The position numbers were made by a program, and so were the translations under genes. From NCBI RefSeq assembly GCF_900105455.1, contig NZ_FNSF01000008.1, positions 496,001-560,000 on the forward strand: a stretch of 64,000 bases of DNA, in the 5' to 3' direction. Origin of the DNA: Tenacibaculum sp. MAR_2009_124. GTDB lineage: Bacteria; Bacteroidota; Bacteroidia; Flavobacteriales; Flavobacteriaceae. How positions within the stretch are numbered: the first letter of the stretch is position 1; each line of letters starts with the position of its first letter. Under the pieces are notes generated by a model. It saw only the letters and a program-made list of their open reading frames with translations. It did not search any database and was not told the DNA's origin. Of the stretch, positions 45,220 to 54,272 are shown piece by piece.

Positions 45220-45748
45220 AATTACTGTTCTCGTATTTTTATTTATTACATCTTTATGTTTCTCGCAAAAGTTATTTACAAGAACAGGGATTACGGAATT
45301 TAAAGCATCAATTGATGCTTTTGAAGCCGTTGAAGCCATAAATAAAAGCACTTCTGTTATTGTAAATAGTGAAGGTAAAATAGCGGCGCAATTATACATC
45401 AGTGCCTTTTCATTTAAAGTGGCTCTTATGCAAGAACATTTCAATGAAAACTATATGGAGTCCGATGAATTCCCGAAAGCCAATTTTAAAGGTACAATAG
45501 AACAGTTTGATATAGGAGTTTTGAAAGACTCCTATATTTTAAAGGGCAGCATAACCGTTAAAGGTATTTCTAAATCGATTGAAACAAAAGTTAAGATAAA
45601 AAAGTCTGCAAACGACAAAATCGTTTTAAAAGGAGTATTCGCAGTATCACCGAAAGATTTTAACATTAAGATTCCAAGTATTGTGAGAAAAAAAATAGCT
45701 GAACACGTAACTATATCTCTTGATTATGAACTTTCTAAAAAAAAATAA
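45197..45748 (+). CDS. YceI-family exported lipid-binding-type protein
   Basis: A 183-residue periplasmic protein of the YceI family, a lipocalin-like barrel that binds isoprenoid-type lipids in known members. The start at 45197 (or 45200) gives MMGTLKIKITVLVFLFITSLCFSQ, a signal peptide; a TTG at 45182 is less likely. Family features: FTRTGITEFKASI, NENYMESDEFPKANFKGTI and SITVKGISKSIETKVKI. It overlaps the preceding gene by 23 bases. Confidence 0.88.
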   Translation: MMGTLKIKITVLVFLFITSLCFSQKLFTRTGITEFKASIDAFEAVEAINKSTSVIVNSEGKIAAQLYISAFSFKVALMQEHFNENYMESDEFPKANFKGTIEQFDIGVLKDSYILKGSITVKGISKSIETKVKIKKSANDKIVLKGVFAVSPKDFNIKIPSIVRKKIAEHVTISLDYELSKKK

Positions 45749-46118
45749 ATGGATTATACTTATTTTAATTCTCTTAATTGGAGGTTTAGTAGCCAGTATC
45801 AAGTACTTATATAGGGCTCCAAAGCAAATTGAAGAAATAGAAGCAGCGTACAAAGGAACATCAATAAACTTCATCACTTTATTACAAGAAGATTCCTTAA
45901 AATGGAACAATGTATCGATAGAGATATCTGGAACAGTAACTGAACTTGTTGGAAACAACTTTGTTATGGATAATTTCATTTTTTGTCAACTTAAAGAAAA
46001 TTCTGAGCCGTTTTTGTCCAATCAATTAAATACATCAATAACAATTAAAGGAATTGTTATTGGCTACGACGAATTACTAAACGAACTAAAAATCAATCAA
46101 TGTATTATACTAAATTAA
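45726..46118 (+). CDS. Membrane-anchored OB-fold (tRNA_anti-like) protein
   Basis: A 130-residue protein with one N-terminal span (KWIILILILLIGGLVASIKY) and a small beta domain. VSIEISGTVTELVGNNFVMD is the OB-fold opening seen in tRNA_anti-like exported proteins, and TSITIKGIVIGYDELLNELK is its later strand region. Start at ATG 45726, inside the YceI gene (23-base overlap). Role unknown; nucleic-acid binding is not implied for exported members. Confidence 0.75.
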   Translation: MNFLKKNKWIILILILLIGGLVASIKYLYRAPKQIEEIEAAYKGTSINFITLLQEDSLKWNNVSIEISGTVTELVGNNFVMDNFIFCQLKENSEPFLSNQLNTSITIKGIVIGYDELLNELKINQCIILN

Positions 46119-46951
46119 CCTGCACTTTACTTCTTCTCTTTACTGTAACTATATATGCACAAGACGACCTACTTGAAGAACTGGAAAATGATAATAAAAA
46201 CAAATCTACGTTCATTTTACCCGCTTTTAAAACGCTTAAAATTGGAAATCTTCAATCAACAAAAGTAGCCGAAAAGGGAGATTTATATTTAATTGTCTCA
46301 CATCGATTTGGGCCACTCAAGGAAGGTTTCGATACTTTTTTAGGACTCGACAACGCTAATACCAAAATGGAGCTTCTTTATAGTTTTTGGGATGGCATAC
46401 AATTTAGTATCTCCAGAGAATCTTTTGATCGAACTTTGGCCGCTACATCAAAATTCAGAATAACACAGCAATCCCATCGATTCCCGTTAAACATTACTGG
46501 ATATGCGGGTATATACAGAAATACTTTAATAAACACCCAAGCTTTCCCTGAATTAAAAGATGCTGATCGTTATAGTTACTCGTTACAATTATTGGTTTCA
46601 AAAAGGTTTTCAAAAAAACTCACATTACAAGCGGCTCCAACGTTTATAAGAGAAAATCTGCAAGACTTAAGAAATACGGTAGAAGCCAATCATGGTCAAC
46701 TTGGTTTAGGCTTCGGAGGACGTTACAAAATCAGCAAACGAATGAGTTTTAATGCTGAATATGTTCATAATTTTAATCGTCATAAAGATTCTCGATTTTC
46801 GAATCCATACACTTTTGGATTAGATATTGAAACTGGTGGTCATGTTTTTCAGCTACTTTTCTCTAATGCTCAATCTACCAACGAACCTGGTTTTATAAGT
46901 AAGGCTGAAGGAGATATTGCTTTTGGTTTTAATGTTGTAAGAGTCTTTTGA
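46100..46951 (+). CDS. DUF5777-like outer membrane beta-barrel protein
   Basis: A 283-residue outer membrane protein with signal peptide ending TIYAQDD. TLKIGNLQSTKVAEKGDLYL and VSHRFGPLKEGFDTFLGLDN are typical of the DUF5777 barrel family, and the end FNVVRVF is a barrel-type terminus. It overlaps the OB-fold gene by 19 bases, so all four genes from 44854 are translationally coupled. Function unknown. Confidence 0.8.
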   Translation: MYYTKLTCTLLLLFTVTIYAQDDLLEELENDNKNKSTFILPAFKTLKIGNLQSTKVAEKGDLYLIVSHRFGPLKEGFDTFLGLDNANTKMELLYSFWDGIQFSISRESFDRTLAATSKFRITQQSHRFPLNITGYAGIYRNTLINTQAFPELKDADRYSYSLQLLVSKRFSKKLTLQAAPTFIRENLQDLRNTVEANHGQLGLGFGGRYKISKRMSFNAEYVHNFNRHKDSRFSNPYTFGLDIETGGHVFQLLFSNAQSTNEPGFISKAEGDIAFGFNVVRVF

Positions 46952-47007
46952 CTTAGCTACTTTTTATGGATGAAATTATATAACTTTCCTACCTAAAAAA
47001 TAAAGGT

Positions 47008-47015
47008 TAAATTTG
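47008..47015 (+). promoter_or_regulatory. Putative -7 element for dusB
   Basis: TAAATTTG matches TAnnTTTG. TTTC at 46985-46988, 19 bases upstream, is a near match to TTTG. The element overlaps a possible TTG start at 47013, which argues that translation begins further down at 47031. Confidence 0.5.
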
Positions 47016-47030
47016 CCAAAATTTTTTGGT

Positions 47031-48008
47031 TTGGTTAAAATAGATACTATAGAATTACCTGATTTCCCGTTACTCTTAGCTCCCATGGAAGATGTAAGCG
47101 ATCCTCCTTTTAGAGCTTTATGTAAAGAGAATGGTGCCGATGTTGTATATACTGAGTTTATTTCTTCGGAAGGTTTAATTCGCGATGCCGCTAAAAGCGT
47201 TATGAAATTAGACATCTACGAAAAAGAAAGACCTGTAGGTATTCAAATATTTGGTGCTAATCTTGACTCTATGTTAAAATCGGTTGAAATAGTTGAAAAG
47301 ACCAACCCTGATATTATCGATATCAACTTCGGATGTCCTGTTAAAAAAGTAGTTTCAAAAGGAGCTGGTGCAGGAATTTTAAAGGATATCGATTTAATGG
47401 TAAAGTTAACCGAAGCCATGGTTAAACATACCAAACTCCCCATTACTGTAAAGACTCGTTTAGGCTGGGATCATGATTCTATTCGTATCGTTGAAGTGGC
47501 AGAAAGACTGCAAGATGTAGGTTGTAAAGCCATTTCCATTCATGGTAGAACACGCGCCCAAATGTATAAAGGCAATGCCGACTGGAAACCCATTGCTGAA
47601 GTTAAAAACAATCCAAGAATGCATATTCCTGTTTTTGGTAATGGTGATGTAGATTCTCCCGAAAAAGCAAAAGAAATGCGTGATGTTTATGGGCTTGATG
47701 GTTGTATGATTGGCCGTGCTTCTATTGGATATCCTTGGTTTTTCAACGAAATAAAACATTATTTTAAAACTGGAGAACATTTACCTAAACCAACAATCAT
47801 AGAACGTGCAGAAATGGCTAAAAGACATCTTGAAATGTCTATTGATTGGAAAGGAGAGCATTTGGGAGTTGTTGAAACAAGAAGGCATTACACGAATTAC
47901 TTTAAGGGAATTCCTCATTTTAAAGAATATCGTTTAAAAATGGTTACTTCAGACGACCCTAAAGATGTTTTCGATACGTTTGAGTTGGTAAAAGAGAAGT
48001 TTGGATAG
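47031..48008 (+). CDS. dusB: tRNA-dihydrouridine synthase B
   Basis: FMN enzyme that reduces uridines in tRNA. The protein is 325 residues from a TTG start at 47031 (MVKIDTIELPDFPLLLAPME); an earlier in-frame TTG at 47013 lies in the promoter box, so I prefer the second. Motifs: APMEDVSDPPFRALCKENGA, DINFGCPVKKV with the catalytic cysteine, VKTRLGWD, SIHGRTRAQMYKG and FGNGDV. Single gene, no operon partner seen. Confidence 0.94.
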   Translation: MVKIDTIELPDFPLLLAPMEDVSDPPFRALCKENGADVVYTEFISSEGLIRDAAKSVMKLDIYEKERPVGIQIFGANLDSMLKSVEIVEKTNPDIIDINFGCPVKKVVSKGAGAGILKDIDLMVKLTEAMVKHTKLPITVKTRLGWDHDSIRIVEVAERLQDVGCKAISIHGRTRAQMYKGNADWKPIAEVKNNPRMHIPVFGNGDVDSPEKAKEMRDVYGLDGCMIGRASIGYPWFFNEIKHYFKTGEHLPKPTIIERAEMAKRHLEMSIDWKGEHLGVVETRRHYTNYFKGIPHFKEYRLKMVTSDDPKDVFDTFELVKEKFG

Positions 48009-48080
48009 AATAAAACAAGTTTCTTATTCATCTTCCTAATTTAAGAACATAGCTTTTATTACTATTAGCTTAACTATTTA

Positions 48081-49286
48081 TTATCTCTCTATAAAAGCTC
48101 TATTAATTCTAGAACTTGCAATTTTCGATGCTATAAAACCAAGTACTACTATTGTAAAAAGTACTACGAAGAAATTAATCCATTGTAATTCTACTGGATA
48201 AGGTAAACTATCTGTAATCATAAAAACCCCAAATTGAAGCTGTATAAAAACAAGAGCAACTCCAATAAACAGTCCAATAGACAACCCTACTAACACCAAT
48301 AAAAAACCTTGGTAAACGAATATCCTTTTAACGTCCTTTACACTTGTACCTAAACTCAATAACGTTTTTAAGTTTTTTCTTTTATCAATAATCATCATAA
48401 TAATTGACCCAATTACATTGAAAAGAGCAATTACGATAATTAACGTAAAAATAAGATAAGATATAAAGTTCTCCGTATTTACAACCTTGTAGTATAGTGC
48501 ATTTAGCTCCTTCTTTGTTTTTACTTCAAACTCATCTCCAAGCTTCGCAACTAATTCTTCTTTTATATCCTCAACATCATATACATCCTTTACTTTAACT
48601 TCAATAGCCGAAATATCGTTATCGTCATAATTAAGTAATTTTTGTGCTTCATCAATATGTGTAAAAACAAATTTATTTTGGAACTCTTCAGATCCAGTAT
48701 ATACACCAACAATCTGAACATCAATAGATGTAAATGCTTTATTCGGATTTGTAATAAATTTAGTTCCTGGCTTAGGAACCATAACTTGCAAAGGATCACC
48801 AAAATTAAAAGCTCCTAATGATAATTTATACGAAATTCCTGCCCCAATAACAGCTGTATTTGCATACTTTTTATCAAGCCAAACTCCTATATTTAAAGCT
48901 GAATCTATTTGAACTACATCCGTATAATACTTATCAACGCCTTTTATAAATGCAATGTAATTTTTACTTTTATAACTCAAAGAAACTCTCTCTTCAACAA
49001 CACAAGAAAACGCATTTAATTTAGGGTTGTCAACAAGTGAATTTACAAGTTTATCAGAAACTTTAAACGTTTTCCCTCTCACTGGAAGAATTTTCATATC
49101 TGGATCAGAGGCCTCCAACAGTGAATCACTAAAAGTTCTCAGTCCAGAAAACCCTGACAATACAATAAACAAAGCTGCAGTTCCAACAATAACACTAAAT
49201 GTGGCTATAAATGTTATAATGTTTATTGCATTTGTGCTGTTTTTAGCAAATAAGTATCTTTTCGCTATGTATAAAGGAAAATTCAA
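48081..49286 (-). CDS. LolC/LolE-type ABC transporter permease
   Basis: A 401-residue inner membrane permease of the FtsX/MacB fold: one N-terminal span (NIITFIATFSVIVGTAALFIV), a large periplasmic domain (about 45-270), and three C-terminal spans (LIFTLIIVIALFNVIGSIIM; FLLVLVGLSIGLFIGVAL; WINFFVVLFTIVVLGFIA). The N-terminal IAKRYLFAKNSTNAINIITF is typical of lipoprotein-releasing permeases in Bacteroidota. No ATPase gene is adjacent, so LolD would be elsewhere. Confidence 0.88.
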   Translation of the reverse strand: MNFPLYIAKRYLFAKNSTNAINIITFIATFSVIVGTAALFIVLSGFSGLRTFSDSLLEASDPDMKILPVRGKTFKVSDKLVNSLVDNPKLNAFSCVVEERVSLSYKSKNYIAFIKGVDKYYTDVVQIDSALNIGVWLDKKYANTAVIGAGISYKLSLGAFNFGDPLQVMVPKPGTKFITNPNKAFTSIDVQIVGVYTGSEEFQNKFVFTHIDEAQKLLNYDDNDISAIEVKVKDVYDVEDIKEELVAKLGDEFEVKTKKELNALYYKVVNTENFISYLIFTLIIVIALFNVIGSIIMMIIDKRKNLKTLLSLGTSVKDVKRIFVYQGFLLVLVGLSIGLFIGVALVFIQLQFGVFMITDSLPYPVELQWINFFVVLFTIVVLGFIASKIASSRINRAFIER

Positions 49287-49417
49287 TAGACTTTTTTAAA
49301 AAAGATTATATTCAAATGTAGGTCTTTTTTTAATCACAGAACGATCGTCGAGAACTTAATTCAATAAAAAAACAGTTTCTTTAAACTCAAGATTATCTAG
49401 AGGTCACTGTTTATTTA

Positions 49418-49813
49418 TTATCGCTTCTGTCGTCTTGGAAGTATATCAGGATTTTTAATAGGGTTTTCGTCTTCACCGTCTAACGATTTATCTATTTCTT
49501 CTATATAATCTAAGCTATCATCACCATAAAACAACAACTCAGGCATTCTTCTCAATTGATTTCTAGTCCTTTGAGCAAGCTCATAACGTATAGTAGCCGT
49601 ATTTGATTTTACTCCTTCAATAATTTCGTCTCTTTTATCCGAAGGGAATATACTTAAATACACTTTCGCTACACCTAAATCTGCTGTAACCGAAACTCTC
49701 GATACAGAGATAATTACCCCTCTCATTCCATCTTGAGCAGCACGCTGTAAAACATCTACTAAATCTTGTTGCAGTACACCTGCAATTTTACGCTGTCTGT
49801 TTGTTTCTTCCAT
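49418..49813 (-). CDS. rbfA: Ribosome-binding factor A
   Basis: Assists 30S subunit maturation and 16S rRNA processing. The 131-residue protein has the KH-like fold: TNRQRKIAGVLQQDLVDVLQ at the start, VSVTADLGVAKVYLSIFPSD, and IRYELAQRTRNQLRRMPELL followed by FYGDDSLDYIEEID. Located downstream of nothing on the minus strand and followed by the Lol permease 131 bases later. Confidence 0.95.
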   Translation of the reverse strand: MEETNRQRKIAGVLQQDLVDVLQRAAQDGMRGVIISVSRVSVTADLGVAKVYLSIFPSDKRDEIIEGVKSNTATIRYELAQRTRNQLRRMPELLFYGDDSLDYIEEIDKSLDGEDENPIKNPDILPRRQKR

Positions 49814-49817
49814 GCCG

Positions 49818-49825
49818 CAAATTTA
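49818..49825 (-). promoter_or_regulatory. Putative -7 element for rbfA, predicting a leaderless mRNA
   Basis: On the minus strand TAAATTTG followed by CGG matches TAnnTTTG and ends 4 bases before the rbfA ATG at 49813, so transcription would start at or next to the start codon. No TTTG partner 19 bases upstream. Confidence 0.45.
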
Positions 49826-50061
49826 CGGAATATTTTCAGACCTTTTAATTTTTGTGTTTTTTTAATCTTATTCCTTGATTATACCATTTGTCATTTAAAA
49901 TTACTGTAAAAAAGAACGCTAAGATCTTTCAAAAGAAATTCAACTACTCTCTTCTGACTTAAATCCTCAACAGTAAATACATGGTCTATAATTATCCCTA
50001 GAAGTCGATAAACAAAAAAGAAACACAACATGTAATTTTCTAAATAGCTATTAAAGAAGTT

Positions 50062-50706
50062 TTAAGGTGTATATATTTTGTTTTTAATAGCATACATTAC
50101 TAGTCCTACTCTATTCCTAACATCTAGTTTAGTAAATAAACTATCTCTATAACCATCAATAGTTTTAGGGCTTAAAAACATTTTTTCAGCAATTTCTTTA
50201 TAGGTTAATTCAGAACAAGCCAGCTTCATAAAAGTCAATTCATTATCCTTAAACTGAATATTCGATTTTTTATTTTTTCCAGAAACAGAATCAATCAACA
50301 AACTGGTAACTTCTCGTGTATGGTAAAATCCATTTTCCATAAGCTCTAGTAGTGCCTTTTCCAAAACCTCCTTTTGAGTATCTTTTAACAAATACCCAAC
50401 AGCGCCAGCCTTTAGCATTTTTAAAATCGTATTATCAGCATCTTCTACTGATAATGCCATTACATGCACGTCAGGATAGTTTTCGACAACCCATTCTGTT
50501 GTTTCAATGCCATTCATCACGGGCATATTAACATCTACCAAAACAATATCAGGAATATTCATTGGCGACCCCAAAAACTTATCTGACAATTCTTTCCCGT
50601 TTTTACAAGTATATAATACTTTAAATTTATCGAATGTATTTACCATACTTTCGATTGCTTGTGACAATAACGTATGATCGTCAACAACAACTACTGAATA
50701 TTTCAT
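50062..50706 (-). CDS. NarL/LuxR-type response regulator
   Basis: A 214-residue regulator. The start at 50706 gives MKYSVVVVDDHTLLSQAIES, the usual receiver opening; an upstream ATG at 50760 adds 18 atypical residues. The phospho-acceptor aspartate is in IVLVDVNMPVMNGIETTEWV and the lysine in GYLLKDTQKEV. The C-terminal HTH is TYKEIAEKMFLSPKTIDGYR. It follows the kinase gene on the same strand and should be its partner. Confidence 0.93.
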   Translation of the reverse strand: MKYSVVVVDDHTLLSQAIESMVNTFDKFKVLYTCKNGKELSDKFLGSPMNIPDIVLVDVNMPVMNGIETTEWVVENYPDVHVMALSVEDADNTILKMLKAGAVGYLLKDTQKEVLEKALLELMENGFYHTREVTSLLIDSVSGKNKKSNIQFKDNELTFMKLACSELTYKEIAEKMFLSPKTIDGYRDSLFTKLDVRNRVGLVMYAIKNKIYTP

Positions 50707-50770
50707 AATAACTAAGTTTAGGTTAATCTCTGCATATAGAACTCGTTTAAACGAATTCATAGGGAAATGC

Positions 50771-51517
50771 TTAAAAATAATAATTAATTGTTAAAGTTGT
50801 ACCTTTTTGAGGTTCCGATTTTAAGGTCGCTTTTGCGTTTATTAGTTTAACTCTAGCTTTAATATTCTGAAGACCAATTCCCTTTAGCCCCACCTTATCA
50901 ACCTCAAAACCTACGCCATTATCGCAGGCCTTAATTTCTAACTCTCCTTTTTTAAAGTGTAGTTTCACCTCTAAATCAGTTGCTTTTGAATGTTTTATGG
51001 TATTGGAAAAAAATTCTTGAAGTACCCTAAAAATAATAATCCCATGCTTTTGACTCACTTCTTTTTCCTCTCCGAGAACAGTTAAGCTCGAATTAATATA
51101 ATTTAACCTATTAAAACGCTCAATTTCTAATTGTAAGGCTTCTATAAACTTTATATTATTGATAAACTCGGGATTTATCAATTTAGAAAGTGCTCTAATT
51201 TCAGTTAAGCTCTTCCCTATTGTTTCTGTAATATCTTCCAAACTTTCTGGAGTTGCCTGTTGTAACTGAATTTTAGCTAATGTTAAGAGTTGCCCGATAT
51301 TATCGTGCAACTCCCAACTAATATTTCTTAAAGTTTCTTCTCGGATTTCTATTTGTGTTTCGGCTATTTCTCGCTCAAATTGTTTTTTGATTTCTTCTCG
51401 TTCTAACAACAACTTATTTTTTCGTCGTTGGAAAACTGTGAATAATATCACTAGAAAAGCTACTACAACAACTATTATAACCGTAGTAACTATTAATATT
51501 TCTCCTCCTTGCTCCAT
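50771..51517 (-). CDS. HisKA_3-type sensor histidine kinase
   Basis: A 248-residue kinase with one N-terminal span (ILIVTTVIIVVVVAFLVILF), a short coiled coil, then RNISWELHDNIGQLLTLAKI with the phospho-acceptor histidine, FFSNTIKHSKATDLEV (N-box), CDNGVGFEVD and KGIGLQNIKARVKLIN of the ATPase domain. It has almost no periplasmic sensor region, so sensing may depend on the membrane protein encoded just upstream, whose gene overlaps it by 25 bases. Confidence 0.93.
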   Translation of the reverse strand: MEQGGEILIVTTVIIVVVVAFLVILFTVFQRRKNKLLLEREEIKKQFEREIAETQIEIREETLRNISWELHDNIGQLLTLAKIQLQQATPESLEDITETIGKSLTEIRALSKLINPEFINNIKFIEALQLEIERFNRLNYINSSLTVLGEEKEVSQKHGIIIFRVLQEFFSNTIKHSKATDLEVKLHFKKGELEIKACDNGVGFEVDKVGLKGIGLQNIKARVKLINAKATLKSEPQKGTTLTINYYF

Positions 51518-52104
51518 ATTAATCCGAAAGATATAAATAAACTACGTAAGATTATTAGCACACTCAACACAGAGAAAATACCTCTAGATTTAATATACTT
51601 TAATAAAGAAAAAAAAGGAATCGAAGGAAGATAGAACACTAAAAAACCAACTGAAACCCAAAAAGGTAACATTTTCTTATAATTTAGAATTTCATCTGAT
51701 AAAAGAACCCCTCTTAAATACAATAAAAGAACTATAGCTACATTTATTGAGCCTAATATTATCAAGTAAGAGAATATGTTCCTATAAAAAAAAACTATTA
51801 ACCATAGAATGACAATTACCGCCCAAAGTAATTTTGGTAGAATCAACCACTTTTTTTCTTTGATAAGTTTTAAATACATCCAAAATATTAATGAATATTC
51901 TATAAATGAATATATGTGATGAAAGATAAAAGTAGGTTTCTCTTTTCTCAAAAGAAAGAAGCAATAAACTTCTATAAAAGCTGTAATAAGGAGGAACAAA
52001 AATAAAAATCTACTAAAACTTAACTTGAATTTTGTTAAAGTTACTCCACTAACAATTGCTACTATTACTTGAGATAAAATACCTAAGGAAAATAATGTAA
52101 TCAT
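51493..52104 (-). CDS. Multi-span membrane protein linked to the kinase
   Basis: A 203-residue protein with about six hydrophobic segments (for example LGILSQVIVAIVSGVTLT, FLFLFLLITAFIEVYCFFLL, LLWAVIVILWLIVFFY). No catalytic motif is recognised. Its 25-base overlap with the kinase gene suggests that it is the membrane sensor or accessory part of the two-component system. Confidence 0.78.
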   Translation of the reverse strand: MITLFSLGILSQVIVAIVSGVTLTKFKLSFSRFLFLFLLITAFIEVYCFFLLRKEKPTFIFHHIYSFIEYSLIFWMYLKLIKEKKWLILPKLLWAVIVILWLIVFFYRNIFSYLIILGSINVAIVLLLYLRGVLLSDEILNYKKMLPFWVSVGFLVFYLPSIPFFSLLKYIKSRGIFSVLSVLIILRSLFISFGLIWSKEEKY

Positions 52105-52119
52105 TCTATTAAATATAGT

Positions 52120-52797
52120 TTAATGATAAGGAGGTGCTAAAGTAGAATGATTCCCAGTTCCACTTTCATCTTCTTGATCAAAATCATCATTGGAAATCAT
52201 CTTAAACTCCGATGATTTTTCTTGATTCGATTTTAAATCATAATTATTATCTTTTCTTTTTCCTTGCTCATAATCTTCAGCATCATCATATATCCATTGA
52301 TATCCATATCTTTCTAGCATTTCTTTAAATGTAACTAATTTTCCTTGCCTTGCACTTTGTACAGGGTCGAAAAGAACTTCTTTACCATTAATTACAGTAG
52401 ATGGCAAATAAACCAAACTATTATATCCGTGTCTTGCTCCTTCATGATTCTTTGCGCCATAAATAAAAGAAATTCCAGAAATACGTATACCTGCCCTTTT
52501 ACTCAAATTCTCTATATGACCTAAATATTTCTTAAACTGGTAAAAATTAAAGGTATTCATACGTGTGTCTTCATAGCCATAAGCTTGTTCAAAAGGCTCA
52601 ATTCTCGTGCCATCGTATCTCTTTAGCATTTCAATAACCTCAGGATATGCAAGCATTTCTTTCGTCCTCCCCTCATCTTTATAACAGAAAATGCCTTTAT
52701 CAGCTCCGTTTTCAATACATTCATCGCAATCACAGTCGCCTCTGAAAAAATTTCTGATAGCATTAAATAATCGTGTAATAAAATTTTGTTCCTTCAT
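52120..52797 (-). CDS. Unknown protein, paralog of the lipoprotein at 53014-53640 (cytosolic form)
   Basis: A 225-residue protein of a family I do not recognise. Residues about 10-40 hold a cysteine-rich, acidic segment (CDCDECIENG), and no signal peptide is present. The middle shares with its neighbour YEDTRMNTF, VLFDPVQSA, VTFKEMLERYGYQWIYDDAEDY, and the C-terminus has ESGTGN then APPYH. These shared blocks define a paralogous pair. It is 15 bases from the membrane-protein gene and may be co-transcribed with the two-component genes. Confidence 0.75.
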   Translation of the reverse strand: MKEQNFITRLFNAIRNFFRGDCDCDECIENGADKGIFCYKDEGRTKEMLAYPEVIEMLKRYDGTRIEPFEQAYGYEDTRMNTFNFYQFKKYLGHIENLSKRAGIRISGISFIYGAKNHEGARHGYNSLVYLPSTVINGKEVLFDPVQSARQGKLVTFKEMLERYGYQWIYDDAEDYEQGKRKDNNYDLKSNQEKSSEFKMISNDDFDQEDESGTGNHSTLAPPYH

Positions 52798-53013
52798 GAT
52801 ACTATTTGGTTTGTTTGAGTCAAATATACATTGCTATATATTTTAAAACCAACATTTTTTTCATACCCCTAAGTAAATAAACGCTTTCAAAAGAATATTC
52901 AGGAAAACCACCCTAAAGCCATCAGCGTTTACACTAAAGGAATTTAAAGACTTCAACGGTTGTTTATATAAAAAAAAGTCAGTGTATGACTGACCTTTTT
53001 CCGCATTCTTATG

Positions 53014-53640
53014 TTAGTATGGTGGAGATATTTGACCCCTATTACCCGCTCCACTTTCAACATCTGTACTTTTAGACCTGTTCTGAGAGTTTCGCTTGAC
53101 CAATCCGTTAGTTTTATTCCTGTTATCATAATCCTCTTTAGAATCATATACCCAATTATAACCATAACTCGCTAACATTTCTTTTACCGTAACCGTCTTT
53201 TCGGAAGTTGATTGTACTGGGTCAAAACATATATTTTTACCACCAATTTCCGTTGTTGGCATAAATAATAAATTCTGATAATTCGGGACACCATGATCAG
53301 TATTTTCAGGATAAGCCGCAGAAACAAAATTTATTCCAGTAAACTTTATACCTTTTTCTCTAGAAAGAGTCTTTACATATTTAATATAATTTTCTAGGGT
53401 CTCAATACTGTAGTAATTCATACGAGTATCCTCAAAGCCTAATGCTTTCTCCAAAACTGGCTTTCTAGTTTTATCATAATGTTCTAACATCGGGACTAAC
53501 TCCAAGTAATTTAAAGCATTATACGGACGTGAAACATTTGCCGTTTCATCTTGAGAAGGCTCTTCAATTCTATCTTGAGAACAAGACACCATAGTTAAGG
53601 CAATAGCCATAAAGGCCAACATCAATTTGTTTTTCATCAT
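53014..53640 (-). CDS. Unknown lipoprotein, paralog of the protein at 52120-52797
   Basis: A 208-residue lipoprotein (MMKNKLMLAFMAIALTMVSC lipobox near residue 20). Shared blocks with its paralog: FEDTRMNYY, ICFDPVQST, VTVKEMLASYGYNWVYDSKEDY and the C-terminal ESGAGNRGQISPPY. The conserved DPVQS and the short C-terminal (A/T)GN...PPY end suggest a functional tail. Function unknown. It is upstream of the cytosolic-type paralog on the same strand, separated by 216 bases. Confidence 0.78.
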   Translation of the reverse strand: MMKNKLMLAFMAIALTMVSCSQDRIEEPSQDETANVSRPYNALNYLELVPMLEHYDKTRKPVLEKALGFEDTRMNYYSIETLENYIKYVKTLSREKGIKFTGINFVSAAYPENTDHGVPNYQNLLFMPTTEIGGKNICFDPVQSTSEKTVTVKEMLASYGYNWVYDSKEDYDNRNKTNGLVKRNSQNRSKSTDVESGAGNRGQISPPY

Positions 53641-54272
53641 TAAAATTTTTAATTGGTTATTATTTCACTGACCACTGCATAGCACAAAGCCACTATAAAT
53701 TCAATATAGTTGGTATAAAACGTATTAAAACATCATTATTTTTTATAGAAAACTCATAGCCAGCATTTTGAAGCAATTTAACACTTTTTTTATAAGCAGA
53801 AACCAGCTCTGTTAAAAAATAACTATACCAACCGAAGTAAAATAAAATTTTCACCTAAACCGGTTCCATTCTCTTATTATCAATAATTAGAAATTTAGAC
53901 CTCACAGGTTTTTGAAACCTGTGAGGTCTAGTTATTCCTTACTAAATTATCTAATCAAATAATTTAATTGACACCTCAATCTAAATTCAGAATGTATTAT
54001 TATCACTTAATAGACTGCACTACTCTTGACAGAAATAAATTACTGAAATCAGTCATTCCTATGTCTCCACTTTAAACTCTCCTTCTCTTTCCCCTATTTT
54101 ATTCAAGGAAAACAACGGTAAAAAACAACAGGAATTCTAGTTTCAAATAGCGTTGTTCTACTGGAAAAATAACTTCAACAATCCACAAACTTTGCATTCA
54201 GTATTTCGAAATAACAAAGGCGAAAACCGAAAAGCCTAGAGAGAGTAGGTACAAACAAAACAAATAGATAAA
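53641..54272. other. Intergenic region with a repeat-like palindrome
   Basis: 632 bases without a supported gene, separating leftward and rightward genes. The only marked structure is the 16-bp inverted repeat at 53896-53930. Both flanking promoters should be here, but I found no full -33/-7 pair. No tRNA seen. Confidence 0.55.
53896..53930. repeat. Extragenic palindrome (16-bp arms, TTG loop)
   Basis: TAGACCTCACAGGTTT (53896-53911), TTG, AAACCTGTGAGGTCTA (53915-53930), perfect. It is more G+C-rich than its surroundings and lacks a T-run, so it looks like a repeat element rather than a terminator. Similar CCTCACAGG-type palindromes are, from memory, common between genes in Flavobacteriia. 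Confidence 0.7.

Noticed and set aside
47013..47030. TTG at 47013 as the dusB start
   Set aside because: It lies inside the -7 promoter-like box, and the family N-terminus (MVKI...) fits the TTG at 47031.
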